Notes: generated by a model not told the origin, from the letters alone. Positions 27,518-34,944 are shown, numbered from the stretch's first letter. The stretch: DNA of 34,944 bases from Clostridiales bacterium (GCA_020860365.1 JAJBUL010000281.1:6358-41301); one strand, 5' to 3'. A program made the numbers and translations.

Positions 27518-28422
27518 TTATTTGTAATCAAAAACATCTGATGACGCAACGACCGCAATCCCATCTTCTATCGCTTTCTCATATGACATTTCTTCATACA
27601 GAAGCTTCTGAGTCACATTTACGTAATCAGCTTTATAGTACCTACTGTTGATAATTTCTCCCAACATTGATGGGATATCATATTCTGGCTGCGCAGACGG
27701 ATTATTTTTGGATTGCATCCGATCCTCTCTGACTGTTCTTACCAATTCTGTTAGTTCAGAATTAAAATCAATTTCAGGCAAAAGCTTCGCTATGTCATAC
27801 AAGTGCCTGGATACCCTGTCATGCAAGCCCTGCAGCCGATAATCACAAATTGCAAATACCTTATCTATGAATGTGCGTTCCAGGGACTGTACTTCCATAA
27901 CAGTTGTAGCTGCCTCAAACGGAATCGGTATAGATATCCCTCTTTGATCACAGAATTGCCCTACAAAACTGTGTATTTTACGCCTGCTTACCGGATAAAC
28001 CGACAGGTAAAAATTATTTTCTACAATGATTTCCATTGGAGAACCTTTAAACAGAGAATCACAGGCGAAGACATATTTATTGTAGGAATACCTCGAAAAA
28101 TATCGTCAGGATTTAATAGCACTAATCCAACACACTCAGCAATTGTCTGTATGGCTCTGCTGGCACGCTTTCTTTCTGACTCCGTAAGCTTGTGGCTCAT
28201 AAACAAGTCGATATCCTCTGAAAACCGCTCAATGAGACCGTATACTTTTGACAGCGATGTTCCACCTTTAAAGACAAAAGGAAGGTCTTCTTTCGAAAGC
28301 TGAAATAAAAATGCGGATTAAACCGTATCTTTTTCTACCATCTCCACAGAGCGCCCCGTTTCGCCTGCTACAGTTTCAATTATTTCTTTCCATTCACTAC
28401 GGTTACCATTATACCAGCTCAC
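27518..28422 (-). pseudogene. AbiEii nucleotidyltransferase toxin, inactivated by a stop and a frameshift
   Basis: The frame can be followed from a GTG at 28422 (VSWYNGNRSEWKEIIETVAGETGRS), which has GGAGG at 8 nt, to MVEKDTV, where a TAA (28320-28318) interrupts it. It resumes as SAFLFQLSKEDLPFVFKGGTSLSKVYG...RFSEDIDL, the nucleotidyltransferase signature. A one-base shift near the A5/T5 run at 28096-28100 then moves the reading to SRYSYNKYVF...MEIIVENNFYLSVYPVS. The C-terminal 172 codons are intact. The expected codon at the stop is probably CAA, so a single transition would explain it. The gene overlaps the AbiEi gene by 14 nt, as in type IV abortive-infection systems. Confidence 0.85.
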
Positions 28423-29026
28423 CCATCAGCCCTCCTTCATAGATATTACGGTAAACCCTGTCAGGATACAGCGAAATATATTCTTTCACACTCTCAAATG
28501 CCAAAGGCAAGGAATCCGTAAAGGATTTAAGCTTCACCTTCAATTCTTTTCCGGATATTTCGCTGTATCTATCAATTACGCTCATCAGGTCCAAAAATTG
28601 CAGCGCCGCCTTATTATCCTCAGTCACAGTTGCCACTGGCCTATATACAATAACTGTCCTTCCGCAGATTTCCAGCTTCCTTTGTCTGGTAGTTGCCTCA
28701 TTAGAGCAGACTTCATAACAGGCTGGATTCTGCGACGTAAAGCCATAAGCATTAGCCAGCTGAAGCCCTGTAATATATCCATTCACCCTGCCGTTTGATA
28801 AAAGATACTTTTTTTCTATATACCGGTCAAAGGATACCTTTCCCTTTGTCCCAAGAATTGTTGTATAAGGTAAGTAGTACACGCCGTTATACAAACGTTC
28901 GAGAGCTCCTTCATCAGCCAGCTTTTTAACCTCCTGGCGTAAATAGTCCTTCGATTTGCGGGGAAGCTCCTCGAGAAAAATAGGTTCTCCGAATTCAAAG
29001 TTCTCCACAATATAATCATAAAGCAT
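28409..29026 (-). CDS. AbiEi antitoxin / transcriptional repressor
   Basis: The 205-residue protein starts with a winged-helix-like region (DYLRQEVKKLADEGALERLYNGVYYLP), followed by the AbiEi body (GYITGLQLANAYGFTSQNP and TVIVYRPVATVTEDN). In type IV systems AbiEi represses its own operon and counteracts the AbiEii nucleotidyltransferase. The reading frame is complete, with GAGGT 7 nt before the ATG, its own promoter and an inverted repeat upstream. Its toxin partner downstream is broken, so it may be an orphan repressor. Confidence 0.85.
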   Translation of the reverse strand: MLYDYIVENFEFGEPIFLEELPRKSKDYLRQEVKKLADEGALERLYNGVYYLPYTTILGTKGKVSFDRYIEKKYLLSNGRVNGYITGLQLANAYGFTSQNPACYEVCSNEATTRQRKLEICGRTVIVYRPVATVTEDNKAALQFLDLMSVIDRYSEISGKELKVKLKSFTDSLPLAFESVKEYISLYPDRVYRNIYEGGLMGELV

Positions 29027-29045
29027 TTCGCATACCTCACATTTT

Positions 29046-29095
29046 TGAAATTTCTTATTTCACTTTTATTATACTGAGTGCCGCAGCTTTGTCAA
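29046..29095 (-). promoter_or_regulatory. abiE promoter and operator-like inverted repeat
   Basis: On the minus strand TTGACA (29095-29090) and TATAAT (29073-29068) are separated by 16 bp. Just downstream is the inverted repeat TGAAAT-5 nt-ATTTCA (29062-29046), a plausible site for AbiEi self-repression. Confidence 0.75.
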
Positions 29096-29620
29096 CAAAT
29101 TTTTCCTTAAGAATTTCGAGCATATGGAAAAGGTCTTGAATCATATTCTTTCTTGCAAAAATGTTCACGTTTTCTATGATCTCATCTATCTCTCTGTCTG
29201 TGAAATTGTCATTCTTCGGGAAGATCAGTACCTCATGCACAGAAGATGGTATCAAATAGAATCCATCCGGGCACATAGCAGATATCTGATCCAGCACTCC
29301 CGGATAGAACAAGACACCAGCCCCTCGTAAATTTTCTTTGTTTGACAATATAAAAAGCCCACCATTGCCAATTCCCATATCAGCCGTAAAACTGGGCGAC
29401 ATATCCTCTGTAGAGATTCCGAGCATTTTCTGCATCACACTTTCTAGATCACTTACCTGTGCAGGATAACGTTCCATCGAATTCTTTACAGCCTGGACAA
29501 GAAGTTCCTCAGTTGTTACCCCATAACGTGCTTTCATCTCATTTGTAATCGGAATCGGAATAATACCTTTTTCTCCCCGGTCTATCTCAATCTTATAAAC
29601 AGCCGCAAGATACCTTCCAG
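29055..29620 (-). pseudogene. DUF5688-family protein, C-terminal fragment
   Basis: The frame runs from LAAVYKIEIDRGEKGIIPIPITNEMKARYGV to LSIIKVK. The later part (GVLFYPGVLDQISAMCPDGFYLIPSSVHEVLIFP) is characteristic of DUF5688 proteins found on Lachnospiraceae mobile elements, which are normally about 300 residues. Only the C-terminal ~185 residues remain. The track ATG at 29537 is internal to the conserved region. The upstream end joins VirB4-type coding sequence, so the fragment has no native start. Function unknown. Confidence 0.7.
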
Positions 29621-29848
29621 CATGATCAGCATCCCAATGCCGCTCTGTTCCTCTCCCAGATCCGCAATTCCATAAACCGTCAGGCGGTTCCTCACATTCA
29701 CATTCGTCGGCTTTGAGAACATATCCAGTGCGCCGTTGACGAAGATTTCCAGATCAAGTCTCAGTTCATGCGCCACCAGTTCGTCCTGTTCCCCAAGTTC
29801 GTTATAGAAATCGAGTAAAGTCGGTGCTGCGGTTTGTCTTCCGCTTTT
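29615..29848 (-). pseudogene. VirB4-type conjugation ATPase, internal fragment
   Basis: One minus-strand frame gives GRQTAAPTLLDFYNELGEQDELVAHELRLDLEIFVNGALDMFSKPTNVNVRNRLTVYGIADLGEE...GMLIMLEGI. This matches the region of VirB4/TraE ATPases from integrative conjugative elements that lies after Walker A. The N-terminal two thirds with Walker A and the C-terminal end are missing, so deletions occurred on both sides. The order PrgI then VirB4 is the one found in Tn916/Tn1549-type elements. Confidence 0.7.
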
Positions 29849-29859
29849 TCAAAATCGGT

Positions 29860-30261
29860 TCATAAACCCGTTTTACACATCGCCCGATCAGAGAACGTTC
29901 CTGCCCGGTAATCTGTCATATAGTTCTCCATCCAGTCACCCATCCGTGATTCTGCACGTTCAAAAACCATAGGGCGGTAACGATATAATGGTGTCTGCGT
30001 TACCTCCCGCCGTCTTTTCAGATACTCGAGCGGCGGCATTCCGTCAATTTTCAGGAATATGGCAGCCGCAAAAGGCAATGCAACCGGGAACACCAGGTAC
30101 AGCGAAACCGTCTGCGGCGATCCCAACACACTGTTGCAAAGAAAATAGCAGTCTATACCGACCGCCAGCGTCAGCACACACATCGTCGTCTGCCTCAATG
30201 TCATACCTTTGAAAAAATCGTCCTTGTAATCGTCTATATCCTTGTTTACTGGTATCTGCAT
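29860..30261 (-). CDS. PrgI-family conjugation membrane protein
   Basis: The 133-residue protein starts MQIPVNKDIDDYKDDFFKGMTLRQ, the standard PrgI opening. It has two hydrophobic segments (TTMCVLTLAVGIDCYFLCN and LYLVFPVALPFAAAIFL) and ends in a charged region. PrgI proteins are inner-membrane parts (VirB3-like) of conjugative type IV secretion in Gram-positive elements. The ATG follows GGGAG at 9 nt. The frame is complete, but its partner VirB4 is a fragment, so it is probably a non-functional remnant of an integrative conjugative element. Confidence 0.85.
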   Translation of the reverse strand: MQIPVNKDIDDYKDDFFKGMTLRQTTMCVLTLAVGIDCYFLCNSVLGSPQTVSLYLVFPVALPFAAAIFLKIDGMPPLEYLKRRREVTQTPLYRYRPMVFERAESRMGDWMENYMTDYRAGTFSDRAMCKTGL

Positions 30262-30440
30262 ATTTTTCTTCTCCCTTCGCTGCAGGGCAAAAAAGCAGGG
30301 ATAACGATTTTCACCGCTTCCTCTGCCTGATTTTTTCTCAAATCAAAAATTTCTATTGAATTATCCGCTGCCAAATGATATATTATCGGTAAGGAAAGTA
30401 CCCACTCCAAAAGTAGATGCTCCCGACAAAGGCTTAGATA

Positions 30441-30657
30441 CCTCTCAAAGAGAGGCGCCCATCTCGTTTGCTGACGGGATGGGCATTATTTGTTAGGGTA
30501 TGGCCCTGTTCTCCATTGCGTAGTTTTTCGTTGATCCGAAAAACGGAGCTTTGGAGAACAAATAAACCACCTGCTATGCGGGTGGTTGGGATAGCTTTAG
30601 CGTTGTGTAAAAAACCTCCAGTGATTGAAAAAAGACTGCTATCCGAAGATAACAGTC
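30441..30657. other. Multi-hairpin region, possible structured RNA or mobile-element end
   Basis: Six inverted repeats lie within about 220 bp: CCTCTC-AAA-GAGAGG (30441-30455); GCCCATCTCG/CGGGATGGGC (30457-30484); TGTTCTCCA/TGGAGAACA (30507-30560) enclosing GTTTTTCG/CGAAAAAC (30523-30544); AACCACCTGC/GCGGGTGGTT (30565-30587); and GACTGCTATC/GATAACAGTC (30634-30657). The last is a minus-strand terminator. The 102-codon ORF across it has no family features. The stretch 30262-30440 upstream of prgI holds nothing I recognise. Confidence 0.7.
30628..30657 (-). terminator. Intrinsic terminator with UUCG tetraloop
   Basis: On the minus strand a 10-bp stem (GACTGTTATC/GATAGCAGTC, one wobble) is capped by a C(UUCG)G loop and followed directly by TTTTTT. 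It would end a transcript coming from the right. Confidence 0.82.
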
Positions 30658-30953
30658 CTTTACGTTTGTACCAGAGGAGAAAGCCAAGATACAGTACGGT
30701 TAATTTTTGATGTTGCTGATTAATTTTCTCGTTTTTTCTCATTTCTCACGTCCGGCTTATTTTCTCAATCCGGAAACCGCTTGAAACAAGGCTTTTTTAC
30801 TGGCTTACTGCTCAATGTGCCGCATTGTGGGGAGTGTAAGAAAATGGAATTTTGCAACTGCCCATAACCCGACAAAGCCTTATTTTTCAAGGATTTCCGC
30901 AACTCAGGAACTCGCCTGACTCTCTGAAAATCTACATGTTTTCTGCTCTGTAT

Positions 30954-30996
30954 TGGGCAAATTCTGGGCACTATTTGGGCAAGTCCCAAATGGGCA
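30954..30996. repeat. TGGGCA direct repeats, probable recombinase arm-type sites
   Basis: TGGGCA occurs at 30954, 30965, 30976 and 30991; the first three are spaced exactly 11 bp apart. Short direct repeats on one helical face near the end of an integrated element fit arm-type sites for a tyrosine integrase. The rest of 30658-31021 contains no supportable gene. Confidence 0.5.
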
Positions 30997-31021
30997 AAGT
31001 GAGTAGAAATCTGCGTTGGAA

Positions 31022-31231
31022 TTAAAATCCAAACATCCGTCTGATTTCAGCATCAGATGGTTCAGGCTCCTCATTCATATACTTTTCTGCAGTATAATCG
31101 CCCTCGCCGCCATGATCATACTGTTCAAGAAATCTGATTGTTCCAGTAACACCCAGCTTTTCTTGTAATGCACTTAAACCGTTCTTCTGAATCTCCGCAT
31201 TTGTTTTTATATTTAATCTTGTTGCTACCAT
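31022..31231 (-). CDS. Small protein paired with the PIN-domain gene (possible antitoxin)
   Basis: A 69-residue protein (MVATRLNIKTNAEIQKNG start), acidic towards the end (EKYMNEEPEPSDAEIRRMFGF). The ATG at 31231 overlaps the PIN gene stop by one base (TAATG), so translation is coupled; the track start at 31255 is inside the PIN gene. A GGAGG lies 10 nt upstream. It is called an antitoxin only from size, coupling and partner. The toxin-first order is less common. Confidence 0.6.
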   Translation of the reverse strand: MVATRLNIKTNAEIQKNGLSALQEKLGVTGTIRFLEQYDHGGEGDYTAEKYMNEEPEPSDAEIRRMFGF

Positions 31232-31671
31232 TAATATAACACCTCCAATAACCACTGATTTGGATTCATGACCCTGGTAAATGTCTCAATCCTGTTACAA
31301 TTATTCATAAATTTTCTATCTGTTGTCAACAATACATCTGCTTTCGCCGCTTCAGCACATGCCAGATGGATGCTGTCCTTATATTTGATATTTGATATGT
31401 GCCTTACCTGTTCTGCCCTGTCCAGAATGTCTTCATTTATCTGTATCTCTTCCGAACACAGGCTATAAACCATTTGCAGCATAGAACGTCTGTATGCATC
31501 TTTTGTTTCATTTATTTCTCTGACAAGCATCTGACTGCCCAACAACAGAATTTCTGAATGCTCTACCAACTCTAAAATCAGCATAATCGAATTTCTTTCA
31601 TAATATATCTGGAAATAACTTCGATCATCCAAAAGCCTGTTAAAGCAGCAATTATCCATATAGACTCTCAA
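31231..31671 (-). CDS. PIN-domain protein, VapC-like RNase toxin
   Basis: The 146-residue protein has PIN acidic residues: YMDNCCFNRLLDD at the start, a glutamate in MLVREINETKD, KDSIHLACAEAAKADVLLTTDRKF near residue 100 to 120. These should bind metal for RNA cleavage. The start is TTG at 31671, with AAGGAGG 10 nt upstream; the ATG four codons later is too far from that site. It is expressed from its own consensus promoter and coupled to the small downstream gene. All expected acidic positions appear present, so it may be active. Confidence 0.78.
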   Translation of the reverse strand: MRVYMDNCCFNRLLDDRSYFQIYYERNSIMLILELVEHSEILLLGSQMLVREINETKDAYRRSMLQMVYSLCSEEIQINEDILDRAEQVRHISNIKYKDSIHLACAEAAKADVLLTTDRKFMNNCNRIETFTRVMNPNQWLLEVLY

Positions 31672-31696
31672 ATCGTCTCGGCCTCCTTGTTTTTAC

Positions 31697-31725
31697 AGTA
31701 TAACGTACTCAAAAGAGTGCGTCAA
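31697..31725 (-). promoter_or_regulatory. Promoter of the PIN-domain pair with an operator in the spacer
   Basis: On the minus strand TTGACG (31725-31720) and TATACT (31702-31697) are separated by 17 bp. The palindrome ACTC-AAAA-GAGT (31707-31718) fills the spacer, the expected place for a repressor to block polymerase. The leader is only a few bases before AAGGAGG. Confidence 0.78.
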
Positions 31726-31767
31726 TAATCTTTGAGAAACACTGAAATGTGGCAATAAACAAAATAC

Positions 31768-32133
31768 TCAGACTGAACAATCCCAGTATTCTTCAACTTC
31801 CGCTTTCGCTCTTTCTTCTGATAAATCAAACTGAGCCTTAACCTTCACTACAATTTCATCAAATGATAAGCCTATATCCTTCAAAACTGCCACGACATTC
31901 ATAATTGCAGCATCTCGCGCAACATTAAAATCGTGAACTCGCATGATTTCTTCTCTGTCATATAACGGCATCATAACATCCACTACCTCTCTTTCTCTGG
32001 ATTCCAGATATTTCTTTAACACGTCAAAATCTTTACAAATCTGAATCGCCTGCTGGACTGGGATGTATATTTTATTATACGCCAGAATCACTATACATGG
32101 CAAGCTGATTTTTAAAAGAAGAGGGCTATTCAC
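31768..32133 (-). pseudogene. C-terminal fragment resembling Rpn/PD-(D/E)XK transposase-type nucleases
   Basis: The core IQICKDFDVLKKYLESREREVVDVMMPLYDREE resembles the segment after the nuclease domain of Rpn-type recombination-promoting nucleases. It is followed by a helical tail ending EVEEYWDCSV. The catalytic N-terminal part is missing. The listed start is a GTG inside the integrase stop region, and a terminator overlaps it, so there is no sign of expression. The similarity is judged by eye and could be wrong. Confidence 0.45.
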
Positions 32134-32140
32134 CCTCTTC
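32111..32140 (-). terminator. Terminator at the end of the integrase fragment
   Basis: A perfect 8-bp stem, GAAGAGGG/CCCTCTTC, with a 7-nt loop containing the integrase stop codon is followed on the minus strand by TTTTAAAAA. Confidence 0.8.
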
Positions 32141-32653
32141 TTTCTTCGGCTTACGCTGTGCTTTCAACTTACCCTCCAGATTATCAAATTCACTCTGTTT
32201 CAGTTCCTTCGTGACATCTGTGTAAATATCCATCGTCGTTGAAAAATCCGCATGACCGAGTACATCCTGAACGACCTTCATGTTGACGCCAGCTTCTACC
32301 AGACGAGTTGTAAATGTATGGCGCAGGGAATGACAGGAGAATTTCGGCAGCAATACCGGATTTTTCAGTCCTTTGCTAAGCTGAGCATCATTACACTCAC
32401 GGATTATTCGTCTGAGTGCTTTATTGAGCGTGCCCTGATGCTGCACATTTCCAAATCTATTGATGAAAATAAAATCCGTATATCCGTCAATCACAGACCG
32501 ACATTTTATCTGGTTAAATTCCTGATACGCCTTTTCCATAAGAAAAGCTTCTTTTACTTCCGGTATCATGGGAATGGTACGTGTTCCGGCTCTGGTCTTT
32601 GTCTGATGCACGTTAAAATAGCAGCCATTCTCGGCGTGATTGTAATAAACCAT
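32126..32653 (-). pseudogene. Tyrosine integrase of an integrative element, C-terminal half
   Basis: The 175 codons hold the second half of a Tn916-type integrase catalytic domain: TKTRAGTRTIPM, the HSLRHTFTTRLVEAG box, VLGHADFSTTMDIYT with the catalytic tyrosine. The arm-binding and core-binding domains and the first catalytic arginine are missing. The homologous sequence stops at MVYYNHAENG, exactly where the TGCCGA-rich end of the recombinase element begins on the other side. The insertion therefore most likely cut this gene. A terminator follows the stop. Confidence 0.87.
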
Positions 32654-32788
32654 ATGCCGACATTTTATAAATGCCGATACTTTTTTACCAAGAAGATTGA
32701 ATTGCCAGATGATAGAAACTCTTTGATTTATTTATCGGCATTTCTTACTATAGTGGTTGAACAAAATCTATAGTAGGAGGACAATACT
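32653..32788 (+). mobile_element. Left end of the tandem-recombinase (RIT-like) element
   Basis: The end carries four TGCCGA motifs: direct copies at 32655, 32672 and 32790, and an inverted copy at 32735. AAATGCCGATA (32669-32679) is the exact inverse of TATCGGCATTT (32733-32743). These probably bind the element's recombinases. ACTATAG/CTATAGT repeats flank the transcription start. Only one end is in the window. Confidence 0.55.
32723..32751 (+). promoter_or_regulatory. Promoter of the first tandem recombinase
   Basis: TTGATT (32723-32728) and TACTAT (32746-32751) are 17 bp apart. The inverted TATCGGCATTT motif lies inside the spacer, suggesting that recombinase binding represses its own promoter. 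Confidence 0.65.
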
Positions 32789-34066
32789 ATGCCGATAACA
32801 AACCAGGATTTACACGCATTGACCACCATTCTTGTAGACAAAGTACGTAGCTATGGGATACTTGAGGTATCTATTGGCCAGTACAAAACTGTCTGCAGCC
32901 ACAACTGCTCATTTGCCACCACCAGAAATGTTAATAGCTATTCACCTGAACTTATGGATGAATATCTTGCACATCTGGAAATTAAGATCCAGGAAGGAAC
33001 GGTCAGTTTTGGCTATGGCAGATTCCAAAAGCGGGTTATTCATATGCTGGGTTCACTGGCCGAAACCGGTGAGGTCGACTTCACTGCTGCACACCAGACA
33101 ATAAGAAAATACCCTGTCCCTGAGGATGTCAGTTCTTTGATTGATGCTATCCTGGCGGAAAACCGGATTCCCGGCACTGTCCGCACAGATCTGCTTGCCC
33201 CGATGCGGCATTTGTTTTGGTATGCCGGGCAGCAGGGGTATGAATGGTCAACCCTTGATGATAAGGTTGTGATGAAATACCTTATTACAGAAGTTTCGGT
33301 GTCAAACAGCGGGAGTACGGGGCGGGCACTCAGGTGTGTTAAGTACATCACTGAATATATGAAAGCCAATAAAATCGGGCATCTGCTGCACGATTACACA
33401 AAACTGAAGCTTAAAAATGCACATGTTCGGATTATCCCTGCATTTTCTGAAGAGGAAATCAGTGACATTTCTTCTGCGATAGACACAGCAACTCCGCTGG
33501 GAATGCGGGATTATGCTATCATCCTCCTTGCATATGGAACCGGTCTGCGTGGCGTTGACATCGTTGGACTGAAACTCTCAGATGTTGACTGGCGGGGACA
33601 GAAAGCAAAAGTCTTCCAGTTCAAAACGCATAGCCCGTTAATCGTAGAACTTAATGGTGAAATCCTGAATTCCCTGGCTGATTATGTACTCGCGGCACGT
33701 CCTGAATGTGAAGCCCCAGAGGTTTTTATTACAACGAAAGCGCCGTATCGGAAGCTTTCATCCGGGTTCGCCGGAATGATTGATAAATACTGTGAGAAAG
33801 CCCATGTAGAAAAAATCCCGCTCAGGGCATTCCACAGCCTCCGCCGTGCATTTGAGACTGTCCTGGTTTCGAATGGTGTGCCGATTGAAACGGCATCCCG
33901 TATGATGGGGCACAAAACAGTCACCGAGGACAAGCCCTATATTACCTACGATAAAGAACACACATCCTTCATTGCAATGGGGTTCGCCGATGTCCCCATA
34001 AGGCACGGGATCTATGCTGGCGCTGGCATGCAGCACCAGACTGATGGGGGAGGTGAAGTATTATGA
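32789..34066 (+). CDS. Tyrosine recombinase, first of a tandem set (RitA-like)
   Basis: The 425-residue protein has an extended N-terminal region (1-215) and a complete tyrosine recombinase catalytic domain. The first arginine is in YGTGLRGVDIVGLKLSDVDW near residue 252. The HxxR box is in FHSLRRAFETVLVSNGVPI near 350, followed by MMGHKTVTEDKPYITY with the catalytic tyrosine near 388. The ATG follows AGGAGG at 8 nt. Its TGA overlaps the next ATG (ATGA), which fits the overlapping recombinase genes of RIT (recombinase-in-trio) elements. It appears intact. Confidence 0.85.
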   Translation: MPITNQDLHALTTILVDKVRSYGILEVSIGQYKTVCSHNCSFATTRNVNSYSPELMDEYLAHLEIKIQEGTVSFGYGRFQKRVIHMLGSLAETGEVDFTAAHQTIRKYPVPEDVSSLIDAILAENRIPGTVRTDLLAPMRHLFWYAGQQGYEWSTLDDKVVMKYLITEVSVSNSGSTGRALRCVKYITEYMKANKIGHLLHDYTKLKLKNAHVRIIPAFSEEEISDISSAIDTATPLGMRDYAIILLAYGTGLRGVDIVGLKLSDVDWRGQKAKVFQFKTHSPLIVELNGEILNSLADYVLAARPECEAPEVFITTKAPYRKLSSGFAGMIDKYCEKAHVEKIPLRAFHSLRRAFETVLVSNGVPIETASRMMGHKTVTEDKPYITYDKEHTSFIAMGFADVPIRHGIYAGAGMQHQTDGGGEVL

Positions 34067-34905
34067 CTTTCGAGTCCAGGCTGAATGATGGCTTCGAGCA
34101 GATGATGGCCTACCGTGCCTCCATCGGTTATGCAACTGCCACATATAGAAGTTCTGTCCCTCCGTTTATTAATTTCTGCGTCCTGAATTACCCAGGGGCT
34201 AAGTCTATCACACAGGATATGGTAAACCAGTGGCTGTCGCATTACCCTTATTCGGATAATGGAAGGGCAGTCTTCCTGTCACTGCTGAGGGAATATACGA
34301 AATTCCTCTGTTTTCTCGGCCATGACGATTATATCCCGGATGACGATTATACGGTTATCAGGACAGCATATAACCCTTTCCTGTTTACGGACAGCGAACT
34401 TTTTTCTCTTTTTGATGCCCTCGACCGTTACAGGGGTGACACCAGTGGAAAGAGACTTTTACCTGAAATGGTGCTGCCAGTCTATTCCAGAATGCTGTAC
34501 TGTTGTGGTATGAGGCCGCAGGAACCTCCCGCACTGTTAAAAAAAGATATTGACCTGTCTGTTATGACAAGCTTGTCATATTTACCCTATCCGCCCCAAC
34601 GTTTACGTACCAAACTTCCGACGGTATGGACGGAGGAACAGATTGAAGCCATCGTTCATGCGGTCGACACAACAACGCCTGTCGGCAAAAGGGATTATGC
34701 TATTGTACTCTTGGGTGCAAGGCTTGGTCTCCGGATTGGGGATATACTGAAGCTTACGCTCAATGACATCGACTGGAATAAAAAGCAGTTATCCATTATA
34801 CAGAGTAAGACCAGGGAGCCGCTTACACTTCCGCTACCGGAGGATGTTGGCTGGGCGGTCATTGATTACCTGAAAAATGGTCGGCCGATTGTAAGCGATG
34901 AATAA
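34063..34905 (+). pseudogene. Second tandem tyrosine recombinase ORF, apparent hybrid of two paralogues lacking the catalytic end
   Basis: Residues 1-172 look like the N-terminal part of a second recombinase, ending with VYSRMLYCCGMRPQEPPALLKKDIDLSV, which holds an R-motif equivalent. The following part, LRTKLPTVWTEEQIEAIVHAVDTTTPVGKRDYAIVLLGARLGLRIGDI, contains the same catalytic region again, as in the third gene of such sets. A deletion seems to have fused the two in frame near residue 173. The ORF stops at SDE without an HxxR box or tyrosine, 39 bp before the window ends. The coupled start (ATGA) with GGAGG at 9 nt is normal. A frameshift near the stop is also possible. Confidence 0.65.
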
Positions 34906-34944
34906 TCCGGCGTATATAAAGTTTCCGTCACCAAGTAGGAAGCC

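Noticed and set aside
30434-30742. 102-codon minus-strand ORF and its plus-strand counterpart at 30468-30710
   Set aside because: Both run through a series of hairpins and a terminator; the open frames are better explained by structured non-coding DNA.
30765-30989. 74-codon minus-strand ORF
   Set aside because: It covers the TGGGCA repeats, has no ribosome site and no family features.

Overview
The window looks like a chromosomal segment of a gut-type clostridium, most likely Lachnospiraceae. The evidence is a long PolC-type replicase, a YqeG phosphatase, an electron-bifurcating NfnAB-like pair, aldo/keto reductases with C-terminal ferredoxin domains, a HemW with Lachnospiraceae-like spacing, DUF5688 and DUF4143 proteins, and strong AGGAGG ribosome binding sites. 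The species cannot be named from the sequence alone.

Layout. (1) 1-1.86 kb: minus-strand nfnA-gltA (ferredoxin:NADP oxidoreductase pair) with a consensus promoter and a palindrome in the leader; gltA runs off the left edge. (2) 1.9-5.0 kb: a DUF4143/AAA_14 ATPase and dihydroorotase pyrC, transcribed divergently. Between their two promoters lies an exact 23-bp-period tandem array of eight degenerate units. (3) 5.0-21.2 kb: a long minus-strand housekeeping block: yqeG, polC, ispG, ppk, ppx, a DUF815-like AAA+ ATPase, pheA, a ferredoxin-type aldo/keto reductase, hemW and a ParE-type toxin-antitoxin pair. (4) 21.3-26.7 kb: a MATE transporter interrupted by one in-frame TAA, a TtcA-like thiolase and a rhodanese whose ORFs overlap through inserted repeat DNA, a second ferredoxin-type aldo/keto reductase, and an unusual fusion of an O6-alkylguanine-DNA methyltransferase to a Uma2-type nuclease.

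(5) 27-32.65 kb: a degraded mobile-element region that looks AT-richer by eye. It holds a surface-protein tail, an AbiE system with intact AbiEi and twice-broken AbiEii, a DUF5688 fragment joined to a VirB4 fragment, PrgI, a multi-hairpin region, a TGGGCA array that looks like recombinase arm sites, a PIN-domain toxin-like pair with its own promoter and operator, an Rpn-nuclease tail and the C-terminal half of an integrative-element integrase. (6) 32.65 kb to the end: a second mobile element carrying tandem overlapping tyrosine recombinases (RIT-like). It begins exactly where the integrase fragment breaks off. Its first recombinase is complete; its second ORF looks like a hybrid of two paralogues.

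The least explained signals are the 23-bp array between divergent promoters, a family of coding-compatible repeats found in or beside three genes (DUF815 ATPase, ppx leader, rhodanese/TtcA junction), and the multi-hairpin region near 30.5 kb. All family assignments come from reading motifs in the translations; no database search was run.
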